Source: JAJRXC01 sp047639555 (GTDB lineage: Bacteria > Actinomycetota > Acidimicrobiia > Acidimicrobiales > Aldehydirespiratoraceae). Taken from it: a stretch of 64,000 nt of DNA. A model generated the notes under the pieces. The model did not search any database. It had not been told where the DNA came from and saw only the letters and a list, made by a program, of their open reading frames with translations. The position numbers and the translations under genes are program-made. Below, piece by piece: positions 1 through 8,989 of this stretch (the stretch's first letter is position 1; every line of letters begins with the position of its first letter). The DNA is taken from assembly GCA_047639555.1 (NCBI GenBank), contig JBLIOE010000005.1:78711-142710 (forward strand), read 5' to 3'.

Positions 1-599
1 ATCTCGACTGGGCGATCGACTGGACGTTGCCGTCGCTGCGCCTCGGCATCCCGATCATTCAGGAGGCGTGGCCCGGTATGCGCGCCAAACAGCCCGACAT
101 GGCGCCGGTCGAGATTCTCGATTTCTTTGAGCGCACCTGGGTCTACGACACCGAGATGTGGCTCGAGATTGTCGCGGAGCGCCCGTGGACGATGATCCAC
201 GGCGACTATGAATTCGACAACATCGTCTTTGGTGCTGACGGGCCGGTCGTTCTGGATTGGCAGACACCAATGATGAGCATGGCCGGCGGTGACCTCGCCT
301 GGTTCCTGGGGCTCGGCGCCTCCGACGAGTCGATCGCCGAAGAAGACGCATTGCTCGACGCCTACCTCGCCGCGTTCACCGGTGCCGGTGGCCCAGCCTG
401 GAGTCGTGACGAGCTGCTCGACGATGCGGCCGCGAGCCTGCAGTTCCACTGCACCTCTGCGGCCGCAACTTTGAACAGCATGATCGACGGCGGCCTACCG
501 CCCGAAGATCGCGGTCGTCGCCGGTTCGAGAAGATGCTGAGCGGGATGATGGGCTGCGCAGTTCGTTGGAACGTGCTCGACCGCGTGACCGAGCCCTAG
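1..599 (+). CDS. Aminoglycoside phosphotransferase (APH)-family protein, 5' end missing
   Basis: The reading frame is open from base 3, so the gene starts outside the window and only its C-terminal ~199 residues are seen. They carry the catalytic loop of the APH/choline-kinase fold, MIHGDYEFDNIVF (catalytic Asp and metal-binding Asn), followed by the metal-binding segment VVLDWQ. The family phosphorylates small-molecule hydroxyls with ATP; this branch (often annotated ecdysteroid-kinase-like or acyl-CoA-dehydrogenase-like in actinobacteria) has mostly unknown substrates. A second member of the family lies at 59041-60090. Substrate cannot be told from sequence; the fold assignment is secure. 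Confidence 0.85.
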   Translation, partial: LDWAIDWTLPSLRLGIPIIQEAWPGMRAKQPDMAPVEILDFFERTWVYDTEMWLEIVAERPWTMIHGDYEFDNIVFGADGPVVLDWQTPMMSMAGGDLAWFLGLGASDESIAEEDALLDAYLAAFTGAGGPAWSRDELLDDAAASLQFHCTSAAATLNSMIDGGLPPEDRGRRRFEKMLSGMMGCAVRWNVLDRVTEP

Positions 600-647
600 C
601 TCCGGGTCCGAGATGACTGCTGACCGGACCGGTCAGCTCGTGATTTC

Positions 648-1197
648 TCAAGTGCAGCCGTTGGCGTGGCCGTCAACGTGTTCAGAAACCCCGAGATCGT
701 TCACGGTGACAAATGCCGTGGCCGATCCGGGTTGAATACCGGCCCAGCGGCCATGCAATGAGATGAGTGGGCGGCGGAGATTCGATCGAGACGACACGTA
801 CCAGTCGGACTCGGTCGGATGATCGGCGTCGCCCGGTTCGATTCGATCGCCCGCTCCGTCGGTGTAGACCAAGTCCCACACATCGCGCTCGCCGTGATCG
901 GCGGCCAGCACTTGCACGGCGGTCAGGCCGACCGTCCGGATCTCGTGTTCCACCGGGGTGCGTTCGCTGACCGTTTCGGTGGCGCTATCACCCCAGTCGA
1001 TCACCATGTCGGGTTCGGCCGCGATGCTGCACGAGATTGTTTGGCCGTAGGTCGCAGTGTCGGGACAGTCGATGTGGGCCGGCGCCGCGGTCCGTGGAGT
1101 CGAACGTCCCCGCCGACCAGAGCAGAGCCGTGAGCAACGCCGTGAGTCCGGCCGCGCCCACCCACCACGTGAAGCGAGGTGCGATGGCCGACCGCAT
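648..1197 (-). pseudogene. Membrane-anchored protein, apparently frameshifted
   Basis: From an ATG at 1197 the frame encodes a short N-terminus and one hydrophobic segment (WWVGAAGLTALLTALLW), typical of a signal anchor. That frame loses sense near 1085-1100. The neighbouring frame then carries a plausible extracellular domain starting near PAHIDCPDTATYGQTISC and running to the stop at 648. A TACCCT box lies 6 bases before the ATG at 1197, which supports this start. Two reading frames that complement each other imply one indel, either a real mutation or a sequence error. The extracellular domain has two Cys in its first 20 residues. Function unknown. Confidence 0.5.
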
Positions 1198-1203
1198 AAC
1201 GCC

Positions 1204-1209
1204 AGGGTA
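1204..1209 (-). promoter_or_regulatory. -10 box (TACCCT) for the 648-1197 gene, leaderless type
   Basis: TACCCT on the minus strand is followed by 6 bases and then the ATG at 1197, so transcription would begin at or next to the start codon. No Shine-Dalgarno sequence fits in between. Confidence 0.45.
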
Positions 1210-1251
1210 CGGTCTTTCGCAGAACCGATGAAGAGCAGCCAGGGGGGTGTT

Positions 1252-1626
1252 GTGAAGCAAATATTTCGAAAGCGACGAACCCCCGACAAGCCGCCTGGTC
1301 GAATCGACAATTTCCTGACCGAGTACTTTGCTCGCCGCCGCGGTCGCCAGGCCTTGCTCGGGGCGGGCACCCCGACCGACAATCTGCGCCGAACTCTGCG
1401 CCACGTTGGCGGCTACTACATCCCGATCCCGACATCGCGCCTCATGAACGCGATCGAGGAAGGAAGCGAGGCGTTCAACCGCTCCTTGTCCGACCCGCAT
1501 CTTCCGCCGTCCACTCACATCTCGCACAATGACGTGATCCGTCGAGGAATGGTCATCCCGGTCAGTGAGCGCTGCATCGAAGACTGGGACGCCGAACCGC
1601 TTGAGCCGGTTGTGTTCGACGACTAG
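1252..1626 (+). CDS. Hypothetical protein, 124 aa
   Basis: I do not recognise this protein. It has a very basic N-terminus (VKQIFRKRRTPDKPPGR), a region starting GYYIPIPTSRLMNAIEEG, and an acidic tail ending EPVVFDD. There are no membrane segments and no Cys pairs. The GTG at 1252 is preferred because an AGGGGGG run at 1241-1247 sits five bases before it; an in-frame ATG at 1228 is the alternative. It is divergent from the 648-1197 gene. Confidence 0.6.
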   Translation: MKQIFRKRRTPDKPPGRIDNFLTEYFARRRGRQALLGAGTPTDNLRRTLRHVGGYYIPIPTSRLMNAIEEGSEAFNRSLSDPHLPPSTHISHNDVIRRGMVIPVSERCIEDWDAEPLEPVVFDD

Positions 1627-1679
1627 TTCTTCGTTGGCGGTTTTGGAGCGCAGTGCGATGGGGCGGCAGAATCGTGCCT

Positions 1680-2810
1680 ATGCCCCTGAGCCCTGGCGAT
1701 GACTTCCTGATCCACCAGTTCCCCGAACCGATCGACACGGTGTTCACCGGTGATCGACAGTTCTACGACCGGTACTACTTCAACATGCACGGGTCCGACG
1801 ATTCGTTGTTCATGGTGTTCGGCATGGGCCAGTACCCAAACCTTGGAGTGACGGATGCGTTCGTCACGGTCGCCCACGGCGACCATCAGGTGACGGTGCG
1901 GGCATCACGCGAGCTCGGGTCGGACCGGATGGACACCAGTGTCGGCCCGCTCAAGGTTGAGGTGCTCGAAGGCCTTCGGGATTTGCGCCTCACCTGTGAT
2001 GAGAACGAGTGGGGTCTGTCGTGTGATGTCACGTTCCGGGCGACCACCGAGGCCTTGGCCGAACCGAAGTCCTACACCTACGTCGGGCAACGCCAGACGC
2101 AGAACACCTATCGACTCGCCCATGTCGGCTCGTATGAAGGCTGGCTCGAAGTCGACGGCGTTCGTTACGACATCACTCCTGATCGTTGGCTGGGGGCGCG
2201 CGACCACAGCTGGGGGGTGCGCCATGGAGTCGGCGATCCGGAGCCGAAGGGCATCGGCGCCAAGATCCATCCCGACATGTCGATGGGGTTCTTCCACAAC
2301 TGGCTGCCGATCCAATTCGACGATCACATGGTCAAGGTCACGATCGACAACGATCATGCGGGCCGCCGTATTCTCGAAGAAGCCGTGAAGCTCTACAACC
2401 TTGGCGATGAGCGACCGCCCGAACATCTCGGCCGCCCTGAGATCGACATCACCTACTTCCCCGGCACCCGTGAGATCGAGAAGGCGGAGCTGTGGTTCAG
2501 CGGCGACGGCGCCTCGGATCTGCGGATCACCACCACACCGCTGAAGACCGTCTACCTCAAGGCCGGGTCTGGCTATATGCACGACGGCTATTGGGGCCAC
2601 GGGGTCTGGCAGGGGGCCGATCTCAAGGTTGAAGGTGTCGACACGCCGATCGGGGAGCCGACCGAACGACTCGACATCGCGTTCCTTAACGAAACGTTGT
2701 GCCGGCACGAGACCAACGACGGTCGGGTTGGCTACGGCATGCACGAGAATCTGGCCGCGGGGCTCTACATCCCGTTCGGTTGGAAGTCGCCCGACGCGGT
2801 TGCGGACTAG
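1680..2810 (+). CDS. Conserved hypothetical protein, CrtC/AttH-like (DUF7064/7065-type) beta protein
   Basis: A 376-residue soluble protein without signal peptide. It is rich in aromatic residues and beta-type alternation; notable segments are HDGYWGHGVWQG near residue 303 and ARDHSWGVRHGVGDPEP near 180. It resembles the uncharacterised actinobacterial proteins described as CrtC/AttH-like lipocalin-type proteins; this is from memory of the family and is tentative. A CAGAAT hexamer 7 bases before the ATG suggests a leaderless start. It is followed after 23 bases by the hydrolase gene, so the 1680-4526 genes may form one unit that handles an unknown, probably hydrophobic, substrate. Confidence 0.6.
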   Translation: MPLSPGDDFLIHQFPEPIDTVFTGDRQFYDRYYFNMHGSDDSLFMVFGMGQYPNLGVTDAFVTVAHGDHQVTVRASRELGSDRMDTSVGPLKVEVLEGLRDLRLTCDENEWGLSCDVTFRATTEALAEPKSYTYVGQRQTQNTYRLAHVGSYEGWLEVDGVRYDITPDRWLGARDHSWGVRHGVGDPEPKGIGAKIHPDMSMGFFHNWLPIQFDDHMVKVTIDNDHAGRRILEEAVKLYNLGDERPPEHLGRPEIDITYFPGTREIEKAELWFSGDGASDLRITTTPLKTVYLKAGSGYMHDGYWGHGVWQGADLKVEGVDTPIGEPTERLDIAFLNETLCRHETNDGRVGYGMHENLAAGLYIPFGWKSPDAVAD

Positions 2811-2833
2811 ATCATCAACTACGGGGGCCAGTC

Positions 2834-3715
2834 ATGAGGATCGATGTAGGCGACGTTCGGCTGTTTGTCGACATTGATGGCGCGGAGTTTGTGCCCGATG
2901 GTCCGCAGATGGTCCGTCGTCCAACGGTCGTGGTTCTGCATGGCGGCCCGGGTATGGACCACAGCCCCTTCAAGGCCGAGCTCGCCTCACTTCGAGAGAT
3001 CGCCCAGGTTGTCTATCTCGACCATCGAGGCAATGGCCGCAGCGACGCCGGGTCCCCCGACAAATGGACACTTGACCAGTGGGGCGACGATGTTCGCTCG
3101 GTCTGTGATGTGCTCGGCATCGAACGCCCCATCGTGATGGGTCAGAGCTTCGGCGGCATGGTGGCCATGGCGTATGCCGCTCGGCATCCGGGTCATGCCG
3201 CAGGTCTGATCCTTTCCAGCACCAGTGCTCGGAAGAACGAGGAGCGCAACTTGGCCGTCTTCGAAAGGCTCGGCGGGCCGTCCGTCCGAGAGATTGCGCG
3301 GGCGTTCTACGCCGATCCAGGCGATGAGACGCTGGGTCCGTTCATGGCCGAAGCGATGCCTCTGTACAACCAGCGTCCCGGCGATCCCAACGGCTCGTCG
3401 CGCACGATCTACCGACTCGAGGTGCTCTACGACTTTTTCCGAGGCGAATACCAAACCTTCGATCTGCTACCCGGCCTGGCCCGGGTCGAATGCCCGACTC
3501 TTGTGCTTGGTGGCGAAGACGACCCGACCACGCCGATCGAAGATCAGGTAGAGATCGCGGCGGCCCTTCCTGATGGCCTGGCCGAATTCCATCGGTTCGC
3601 TGATTGTGGCCATGGGGCCTATCGAGATCGGGCCGAGACGGCGCTGCCGATCATGCGCGAATTCATCCTTCGCGGTCGCGATTCGCCGGTAACAAAGGGA
3701 TTGGCCGATGGGTGA
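2834..3715 (+). CDS. Alpha/beta hydrolase, proline-iminopeptidase-like
   Basis: A 293-residue alpha/beta hydrolase. The oxyanion-hole motif HGGPGMDH is near residue 37, the nucleophile elbow GQSFGG carries the catalytic Ser near residue 103, the acid lies in GGEDDPTTP near 230, and the catalytic His is in DCGHGAY near 260. The HGGPG motif is typical of the prolyl-aminopeptidase (S33) branch, which also includes many esterases and C-C hydrolases. The ATG at 2834 follows a GGGGG run. The stop overlaps the start of the next gene by 8 bases, so the two are probably translationally coupled. Confidence 0.85.
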   Translation: MRIDVGDVRLFVDIDGAEFVPDGPQMVRRPTVVVLHGGPGMDHSPFKAELASLREIAQVVYLDHRGNGRSDAGSPDKWTLDQWGDDVRSVCDVLGIERPIVMGQSFGGMVAMAYAARHPGHAAGLILSSTSARKNEERNLAVFERLGGPSVREIARAFYADPGDETLGPFMAEAMPLYNQRPGDPNGSSRTIYRLEVLYDFFRGEYQTFDLLPGLARVECPTLVLGGEDDPTTPIEDQVEIAAALPDGLAEFHRFADCGHGAYRDRAETALPIMREFILRGRDSPVTKGLADG

Positions 3716-4526
3716 ATTGAGAACCGATGGTGAGTACGTCGTCAGCGAAGAAGAGCGGGCGCACTTCCTTAAGTCTGGTTATGTCCATCTCTGCGGCTTG
3801 CTGACCGAAGCCGAGGTCGCAACTCTCGAAGTCGACTATGACCGATTCTTGCGCCGTGAGATTGAAGTGCCAGGCAAGGACTTCTGCGACATGGCGGGCG
3901 ACTACGGACGGTCGCCCGACGACTACTCGATCGTAAACGTGATGTTGCCTCGGAGGTACTTTCCGCCTTGGCAGAACAACGTGTACGAGCGGCGGGCGGC
4001 CTCGGTTGCGCGCCAGCTTTGTGGCGATGGCATGCAGCTCGACTATGACCAGCTGCTCGCAAAGCAGCCACACAAACACGATGCGGTATTCGCATGGCAT
4101 CAGGACATGGCCTATTGGCCGGACACACCCGACACCCGAACGGCCACCACATGGTTGGCCATCGATGACTCGACCATTGATAACGGCTGTATGCGTTTCG
4201 TACCGGGGACGAACCATGAGGGTTCGCTCCGGCCGCACGTGCCCCAGTTTGGTGAGCGAGGCGAATCGCATGCTCTCGGTACCGATCTTCTGGCAACCGA
4301 TGACGCCCAGAATGTGCCGATCCTTCGCGGCGACGTGACGGTTCACAACGAGCGGGTGATGCACGGTTCGGGCGGAAATATGACCGACGGTTTCCGGCGG
4401 GCATACATCCTTGCGTTCCGCTCGGAGGAGACCGTGAAGATCGAACGCCAGCTGGGGTTCACCCATAGCCACAACGACCACGACGACGTCCTCGATTCGG
4501 TCGGTGTTGAGGGTCAGACCCGCTGA
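3708..4526 (+). CDS. Phytanoyl-CoA dioxygenase (PhyH) family protein
   Basis: A 272-residue Fe(II)/2-oxoglutarate-dependent oxygenase. The metal triad is visible: the H-x-D of FAWHQDMAYW (His131, Asp133) and the distal His in RVMHGSGGN (about 219). The Arg of GFRRAYILAFR is well placed to bind 2-oxoglutarate. The family hydroxylates small molecules or acyl-CoA thioesters. It overlaps the upstream hydrolase by 8 bases, which suggests the two act on the same compound. The substrate is unknown. Confidence 0.85.
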   Translation: MGELRTDGEYVVSEEERAHFLKSGYVHLCGLLTEAEVATLEVDYDRFLRREIEVPGKDFCDMAGDYGRSPDDYSIVNVMLPRRYFPPWQNNVYERRAASVARQLCGDGMQLDYDQLLAKQPHKHDAVFAWHQDMAYWPDTPDTRTATTWLAIDDSTIDNGCMRFVPGTNHEGSLRPHVPQFGERGESHALGTDLLATDDAQNVPILRGDVTVHNERVMHGSGGNMTDGFRRAYILAFRSEETVKIERQLGFTHSHNDHDDVLDSVGVEGQTR

Positions 4527-4675
4527 ACTACGGCCTCGAAATCGACACTTCGATGGTTCCAGCGAACATTGCGGCCTCCAGAATCCTGGATTGCCTGTCA
4601 AAGCGCGGTTGATCCCGCTTGAACTCACCCCCGGGCGGTAGATTCTGGCGGCCGGGAACGTATCTCTCCCCGGCT

Positions 4676-4705
4676 TTGTTCTGCCCGGAATACGCTCGCT
4701 AGGCT
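4676..4705 (+). promoter_or_regulatory. Candidate promoter of the nuo operon, leaderless
   Basis: TTGTTC (4676-4681) and TAGGCT (4700-4705) are separated by 18 bases and lie 8 bases before the GTG of nuoA at 4714. Transcription would begin at or next to the GTG. The rest of 4527-4675 holds no gene; a weak hairpin near 4600-4622 may end the upstream unit. Confidence 0.5.
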
Positions 4706-4713
4706 CTCTCTTC

Positions 4714-5079
4714 GTGTCGGATTTTCTCCGTAGTTACCTCACCGTCGGGATCTTTGGTCTCGTTGGCGTCACGCTCGTTGCCGTTTTCCTCGGCCTCGGC
4801 TCAATCCTGCGACCCTCGAATCCCACGGTCCAAAAGCTCGAAACCTATGAGTCGGGTGTTGACCCCACCGGCGATATGTGGTCGCAGGCCAATATTCGCT
4901 ATTACGTGTTCGCTTTGCTCTTCGTCATGTTCGACGTCGAGGCCGTCTTCATCTTCCCGTGGGCCACGCGCCTCGAGGTCTATGGAGTCTTTGGCCTCAT
5001 CGAAATGGCGATCTTCATCTACATCTTGCTGCTTGGGCTGCTTTACGCCTGGCGCAAGGGAATGCTCAGGTGGGTCTGA
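4714..5079 (+). CDS. nuoA: NADH-quinone oxidoreductase subunit A
   Basis: A 121-residue membrane subunit of complex I with three hydrophobic segments. It carries the family signature YESGVDP, followed by FALLFVMFDVEAVFIFPWA in the second helix, whose acidic residues are conserved in the family. NuoA lies at the junction of the membrane and peripheral arms near the quinone site. It is the first gene of an operon running to nuoN. The GTG start directly follows a -10 box. The stop TGA shares one base with the ATG of nuoB. Confidence 0.95.
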   Translation: MSDFLRSYLTVGIFGLVGVTLVAVFLGLGSILRPSNPTVQKLETYESGVDPTGDMWSQANIRYYVFALLFVMFDVEAVFIFPWATRLEVYGVFGLIEMAIFIYILLLGLLYAWRKGMLRWV

Positions 5080-5579
5080 TGGGTCTCGTCGAATCGGGCA
5101 AGCTGCCGAAGGGCATCACCAGCCTTCTCAACATGTCCCGCAAGTACAGCCTTTGGGTGTACCAGTGGGGCCTCGCGTGTTGCGCGATCGAGATGGGCGC
5201 CGCGTTCGGATCCGCTCGTTACGACGTCATGCGTCTCGGCGTCATTCCGCTGCCGGCGAGCCCCCGCCAGGCCGACCTCGTTGTGGTGTCCGGCACCGTC
5301 ACCGACAAGATGGCGCCCGCGATTCGCCGCCTCTACGAGCAGATGCCCGAACCGAAGTACGTGATCTCTATGGGTTCGTGCGCCAACTGCGGCGGCCCCT
5401 ACTGGGATTCCTACTCGGTCACAAAGGGTGTCGATCAGATCATCCCGGTCGATATCTACGTTCCGGGTTGCCCGCCGCGTCCCGAAGCACTCCTCGAGGG
5501 CATCGTCATGCTCCAGGAGCGCATCCAAAACGAGGACATGGCGCAGCGTTGGAAGGGTGAAGCGATTGTCGTCGACTGA
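5079..5579 (+). CDS. nuoB: NADH-quinone oxidoreductase subunit B
   Basis: A 166-residue subunit that binds the terminal cluster N2, which passes electrons to quinone. The four ligands are visible: the tandem Cys34-Cys35 (GLACCAIEM), Cys101 in GSCANCGG, and Cys131 in YVPGCPPRPE. Length is normal. It overlaps nuoA by one base and nuoC by 14 bases, as expected for coupled translation. Confidence 0.97.
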   Translation: MGLVESGKLPKGITSLLNMSRKYSLWVYQWGLACCAIEMGAAFGSARYDVMRLGVIPLPASPRQADLVVVSGTVTDKMAPAIRRLYEQMPEPKYVISMGSCANCGGPYWDSYSVTKGVDQIIPVDIYVPGCPPRPEALLEGIVMLQERIQNEDMAQRWKGEAIVVD

Positions 5580-6252
5580 CACCCCCGCCGAAGAAATCAC
5601 CGCAGAAGCCTCCGATACGGTCCGCGAAGCAATGCTCGAGGAGCTCTCGGGCGAGCTGGGCGATGCCCTGGTTGGTAGCCATCTCGAACCCGGCATCGAC
5701 CTCACGATCCGTGTCACTGCCGCCGCCTGGGCCGACACTGCTGCGTTCCTGCGCAACGGTATGGGCTTTGCGTACTTCAACTTCGTGAGCGCCATCGACT
5801 GGATGCCGTCGCCGTTCGGCCGCGACATGGATTCCCAAGTCGACCTCACCCTCGACGGAACGGATCCGAAGGATCCGGCTCCGATGGAACAGGGCACGAC
5901 GGGTGGCGACACTCGTTTCCAGGTATTCGCTCGGGTCAACGACATCGTGAATCACCGCGGCATCACCATCAAGGCTGATGTGCCGGAAGATTCCCTCACG
6001 GTCCCCACGTGGGTCGGCACCTACAGCGGCGCCAACTGGCACGAGCGCGAGGCCTGGGAGATGTTCGGCATCTCCTTCGAAGGCCACCCGGGGCTCCGCC
6101 ACATCTACCTGCCTGGCGAGTTCGAGGGGAACCCGCTACGCAAGGACTATCCGTTGCTGGCCCGCCGCGTGAAGCCGTGGCCGGGCATCGTCGACGTTGA
6201 GGCAATGCCGGGCGACGACGAAGAGGCTGAAGGAGAAGCCAGCGATGACTGA
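5566..6252 (+). CDS. nuoC: NADH-quinone oxidoreductase subunit C (30 kDa)
   Basis: A peripheral-arm subunit of about 228 residues. The 30-kDa signature is clear: WHEREAWEMFGISFEGHP, then LRKDYPL near the C-terminus. The start is uncertain. The TTG at 5566 has GGAAGGG 8 bases upstream, whereas the GTG at 5557 touches that sequence; I prefer the TTG. NuoC is separate here and not fused to NuoD. It ends in an acidic tail and overlaps nuoD by 8 bases. Confidence 0.93.
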   Translation: MSSTDTPAEEITAEASDTVREAMLEELSGELGDALVGSHLEPGIDLTIRVTAAAWADTAAFLRNGMGFAYFNFVSAIDWMPSPFGRDMDSQVDLTLDGTDPKDPAPMEQGTTGGDTRFQVFARVNDIVNHRGITIKADVPEDSLTVPTWVGTYSGANWHEREAWEMFGISFEGHPGLRHIYLPGEFEGNPLRKDYPLLARRVKPWPGIVDVEAMPGDDEEAEGEASDD

Positions 6253-7417
6253 CATCTCTGATCGCCAACAACTCAGCTACATCGCGGCGCAGGCCGCTGA
6301 TGCCCGGGTCAACCTGGAGCTCGAAACCGAGGGTATGACCCTCAACATTGGTCCGCAGCACCCAGCCACCCACGGCACCCTTCGTATCATCGCCAAGCTC
6401 GACGGTGAGCAGGTGATCGCGGCCGATCCGGTCATGGGCTACATGCACCGGGGCTACGAAAAGCTCACTGAGGTGCGCACCTACCCGCAGGTGACCACGC
6501 TCATCAACCGCATTGACTGGCTCGGCAGCTTCGCCAACGAAGTGCCGTTCATTCTTGCCGCTGAGCGACTGATGGAAGTTGAGGCGCCGCCTCGCGCTCA
6601 GTCGATCCGCACGATCCTCTTCGAGATGAGCCGCATCGCCAACGTGGTTTTGTTCCTTGGTGATATGGCCGTGCAGGTTGGTGCTGTCACTCCGGTGTTC
6701 TTCGCCTTCCGCGATCGCGAGCACATTCTCAACCAGATCGAAGCCGTCACTGGTGGCCGCTTCCATCCCAACTTCGACCGCATTGGCGGCCTCAAAGACG
6801 ACCTTCCCGCCGGTTGGATCAATGAGACCAAACAAGTCATGAAGAAGATGCGGTCCTTCTGCGACGAGATTGAAACCCTCGTCCTCGGCAACGAGATCTT
6901 CCAGGCCCGTACCCGCGGTATCGGCGTGATTCCGGCCGATGTCGGGCTCAGCTATGGCCTCTCGGGTGCCAATATTCGTGCGTCAGGCGTGGACTGGGAT
7001 GTCCGTCGTGACAACCCGTGCGGCCTTTCCTATGACCAGGTCGACTGGAAAGTTTGGACCCACCCCGACGGCGATTCGTTCAGCCGTTTCTGGGTACGCC
7101 TCCAGGAGGTCCGCGAATCCACCAAGATCGTCGACCAACTTCTTGAGACCATTCCGGCCGGCCCGATCATGGCCAAGGTGCCCCGCATCATCAAGGTGCC
7201 CGCAGGCGAAGCGTTCGTTGAGACCGAGAACCCGCTTGGCGTCATGGGTTACTACATCGTCTCGAAGGGCGAACTCGTTCCGTATCGCGTGAAGATTCGC
7301 TCGGCGTCGTTCAACAACATGTCCATCTCGCCGTGGCTCTTGAAGGGTGTCTACGTCCCCGACATCATCACCATCCTCGCGTCGCTCTACTTCATTCTTG
7401 GAGACATCGACCGGTGA
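6245..7417 (+). CDS. nuoD: NADH-quinone oxidoreductase subunit D (49 kDa)
   Basis: A 390-residue subunit that forms the quinone-binding site with NuoB. Conserved features are NIGPQHPATHGTLR near residue 35, GYMHRGYEKL near residue 63, and the C-terminal DIITILASLYFILGDIDR ending in the family Asp-Arg. The Arg in HRG matches the region of the residue dimethylated by NDUFAF7 in the mitochondrial 49-kDa subunit, which is relevant because an NDUFAF7-like gene follows the operon. An AAGGAG lies before the ATG. The next gene, unusually, is nuoH and not nuoE. Confidence 0.96.
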   Translation: MTDISDRQQLSYIAAQAADARVNLELETEGMTLNIGPQHPATHGTLRIIAKLDGEQVIAADPVMGYMHRGYEKLTEVRTYPQVTTLINRIDWLGSFANEVPFILAAERLMEVEAPPRAQSIRTILFEMSRIANVVLFLGDMAVQVGAVTPVFFAFRDREHILNQIEAVTGGRFHPNFDRIGGLKDDLPAGWINETKQVMKKMRSFCDEIETLVLGNEIFQARTRGIGVIPADVGLSYGLSGANIRASGVDWDVRRDNPCGLSYDQVDWKVWTHPDGDSFSRFWVRLQEVRESTKIVDQLLETIPAGPIMAKVPRIIKVPAGEAFVETENPLGVMGYYIVSKGELVPYRVKIRSASFNNMSISPWLLKGVYVPDIITILASLYFILGDIDR

Positions 7418-8448
7418 GCATGCTCGCGGAACTGTCCTATTGGCAGATCACCAGCTTGCGCGTTGCGGGTGGCCTCGGTGGCGTCTTGCTCGTCGCGGGC
7501 ACGCTCGTGTATCTGCACCTCTTCAAGATGGTGTCGTTTATGCAGAGCCGGCTCGGCCCAATGGAAGCGGGTCCCTTCGGCTCGCTCCAGCTGCTGGCTG
7601 AAGTCGGCAAGCACCTGCAAAAAGAAGACATCTTCCCGCGTAAGGCTGACAAGTTCGTCTTTGGCGCCGCGCCGTTTGTCATCCTCGCCAGCACCTTCTT
7701 GCTGGTCGTGGTGGTGCCCGCCGGTCCCGACGCTTGGTTCGTCGACGTCGACACCGGGATCTACCTCGCCATGGCCGTGTCTTCGGTATCGGTCATCGGC
7801 ATTCTCATGGCGGGCTGGGGTTCAGCCAACAAGTACTCGATGATGGGTGGCCTCCGAGCCACCGGCCAGCTCATCGCCTACGAACTGCCGCTGATTCTTG
7901 CGGTTGTTGGTGTGGTCATCCAGGCCGGCACGATGAACATGCAGGGCATCGTCTCCGCCCAGGCCAACGGTGAGATCTTTGGCTGGGGCGGAATTGGCAA
8001 CCCCTACATTCTCACCCAGGGTGTCGCCTTTCTTGTCTTCATGATCGCGATGCAGGCCGAGCTCACCCAGGCCCCGTTCGATATGCCGATCGCAGAATCG
8101 GAGCTCGTCTCCGGTTATCTCACCGAGTACTCGGGTATGCGATTCCTTCTCTTCTTCATCGGTGAGTTCGCCACCGCTGGTGTCTTCGCGTCGATTGCTG
8201 CGGTCCTCTTCCTCGGCGGCTGGTGGGCGCCGATCCCCGGCCTCGCGTTCGACGACAATGTGTGGAACCTGCTCGGACCTCTCTTGCTCATCGGCAAGAT
8301 CGTCATCCTCACGTTCATCGTCTTCTGGGTTCGTTTCACCTTCCCCCGCTTCCGTGAAGATCAACTCCAGCGGATTGCCTGGAAATTCCTCATCCCCATC
8401 GCCCTCGCCAATATCGTGGTGACGGCCCTCTTCAAGGTCTGGTTCTGA
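7414..8448 (+). CDS. nuoH: NADH-quinone oxidoreductase subunit H
   Basis: A 344-residue, multi-helix membrane subunit next to the quinone site. Characteristic segments are MQSRLGPMEAGPFG (first loop), FDMPIAESELVSGYLTEYSG and WVRFTFPRFREDQL. The GTG at 7414 overlaps the nuoD stop by four bases (GTGA) and is therefore the likely start; an ATG lies two codons later. The place usually taken by nuoE, F and G between D and H is absent. Confidence 0.96.
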   Translation: MSMLAELSYWQITSLRVAGGLGGVLLVAGTLVYLHLFKMVSFMQSRLGPMEAGPFGSLQLLAEVGKHLQKEDIFPRKADKFVFGAAPFVILASTFLLVVVVPAGPDAWFVDVDTGIYLAMAVSSVSVIGILMAGWGSANKYSMMGGLRATGQLIAYELPLILAVVGVVIQAGTMNMQGIVSAQANGEIFGWGGIGNPYILTQGVAFLVFMIAMQAELTQAPFDMPIAESELVSGYLTEYSGMRFLLFFIGEFATAGVFASIAAVLFLGGWWAPIPGLAFDDNVWNLLGPLLLIGKIVILTFIVFWVRFTFPRFREDQLQRIAWKFLIPIALANIVVTALFKVWF

Positions 8449-8449
8449 C

Positions 8450-8989
8450 ATGGGTCTCGTCCCCGGACTGATCAAAGGCCTCGGCGTCACCGGCGGCACC
8501 ATCCTTCGCACCGTCTTCCCCGACGGTCTAAAGAAGCCGATCCCGGCGCCCTCCCGTGGTGCCGAGACCGTGCAGTACCCGCACGAGAAGGAAGCTCCGC
8601 CGACCCGGGCCCGTGGCGTCATTGCGCTGCACGAAGAGAACTGCACCTCGTGCATGCTCTGCGCCCGCGAGTGCCCCGATTGGTGCATCTACATTGAGGG
8701 CCACAAGGAAAAGGCGCCGCCGCGCCGCGCTGGCGGCAAGCCCCGCAAGCGCAACGAACTCGACCGTTTCGATATCGATTTCGCGCTCTGTATGTTCTGC
8801 GGCATCTGCGTCGAGGTTTGCCCGTTCGATGCCCTCTTCTGGAGCCCGGAGTACGAATTCTCCGAGCCCCGTATTGCTGATCTTCTCCACGACAAGTCGC
8901 GTTTGTCGGAGTGGATGGAAACCGTGCCGGAATTCGAGGACTACGAAGCGGGTTCGGAGGCGAAGAAGCTGAAGGTGCCGCCAACATGA
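8450..8989 (+). CDS. nuoI: NADH-quinone oxidoreductase subunit I
   Basis: A 179-residue ferredoxin-like subunit. Two complete [4Fe-4S] motifs, CTSCMLCARECP and CMFCGICVEVCP, hold clusters N6a and N6b. Between them is a basic insert (KEKAPPRRAGGKPRKRNE). The stop overlaps the nuoJ start by four bases. Confidence 0.97.
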   Translation: MGLVPGLIKGLGVTGGTILRTVFPDGLKKPIPAPSRGAETVQYPHEKEAPPTRARGVIALHEENCTSCMLCARECPDWCIYIEGHKEKAPPRRAGGKPRKRNELDRFDIDFALCMFCGICVEVCPFDALFWSPEYEFSEPRIADLLHDKSRLSEWMETVPEFEDYEAGSEAKKLKVPPT

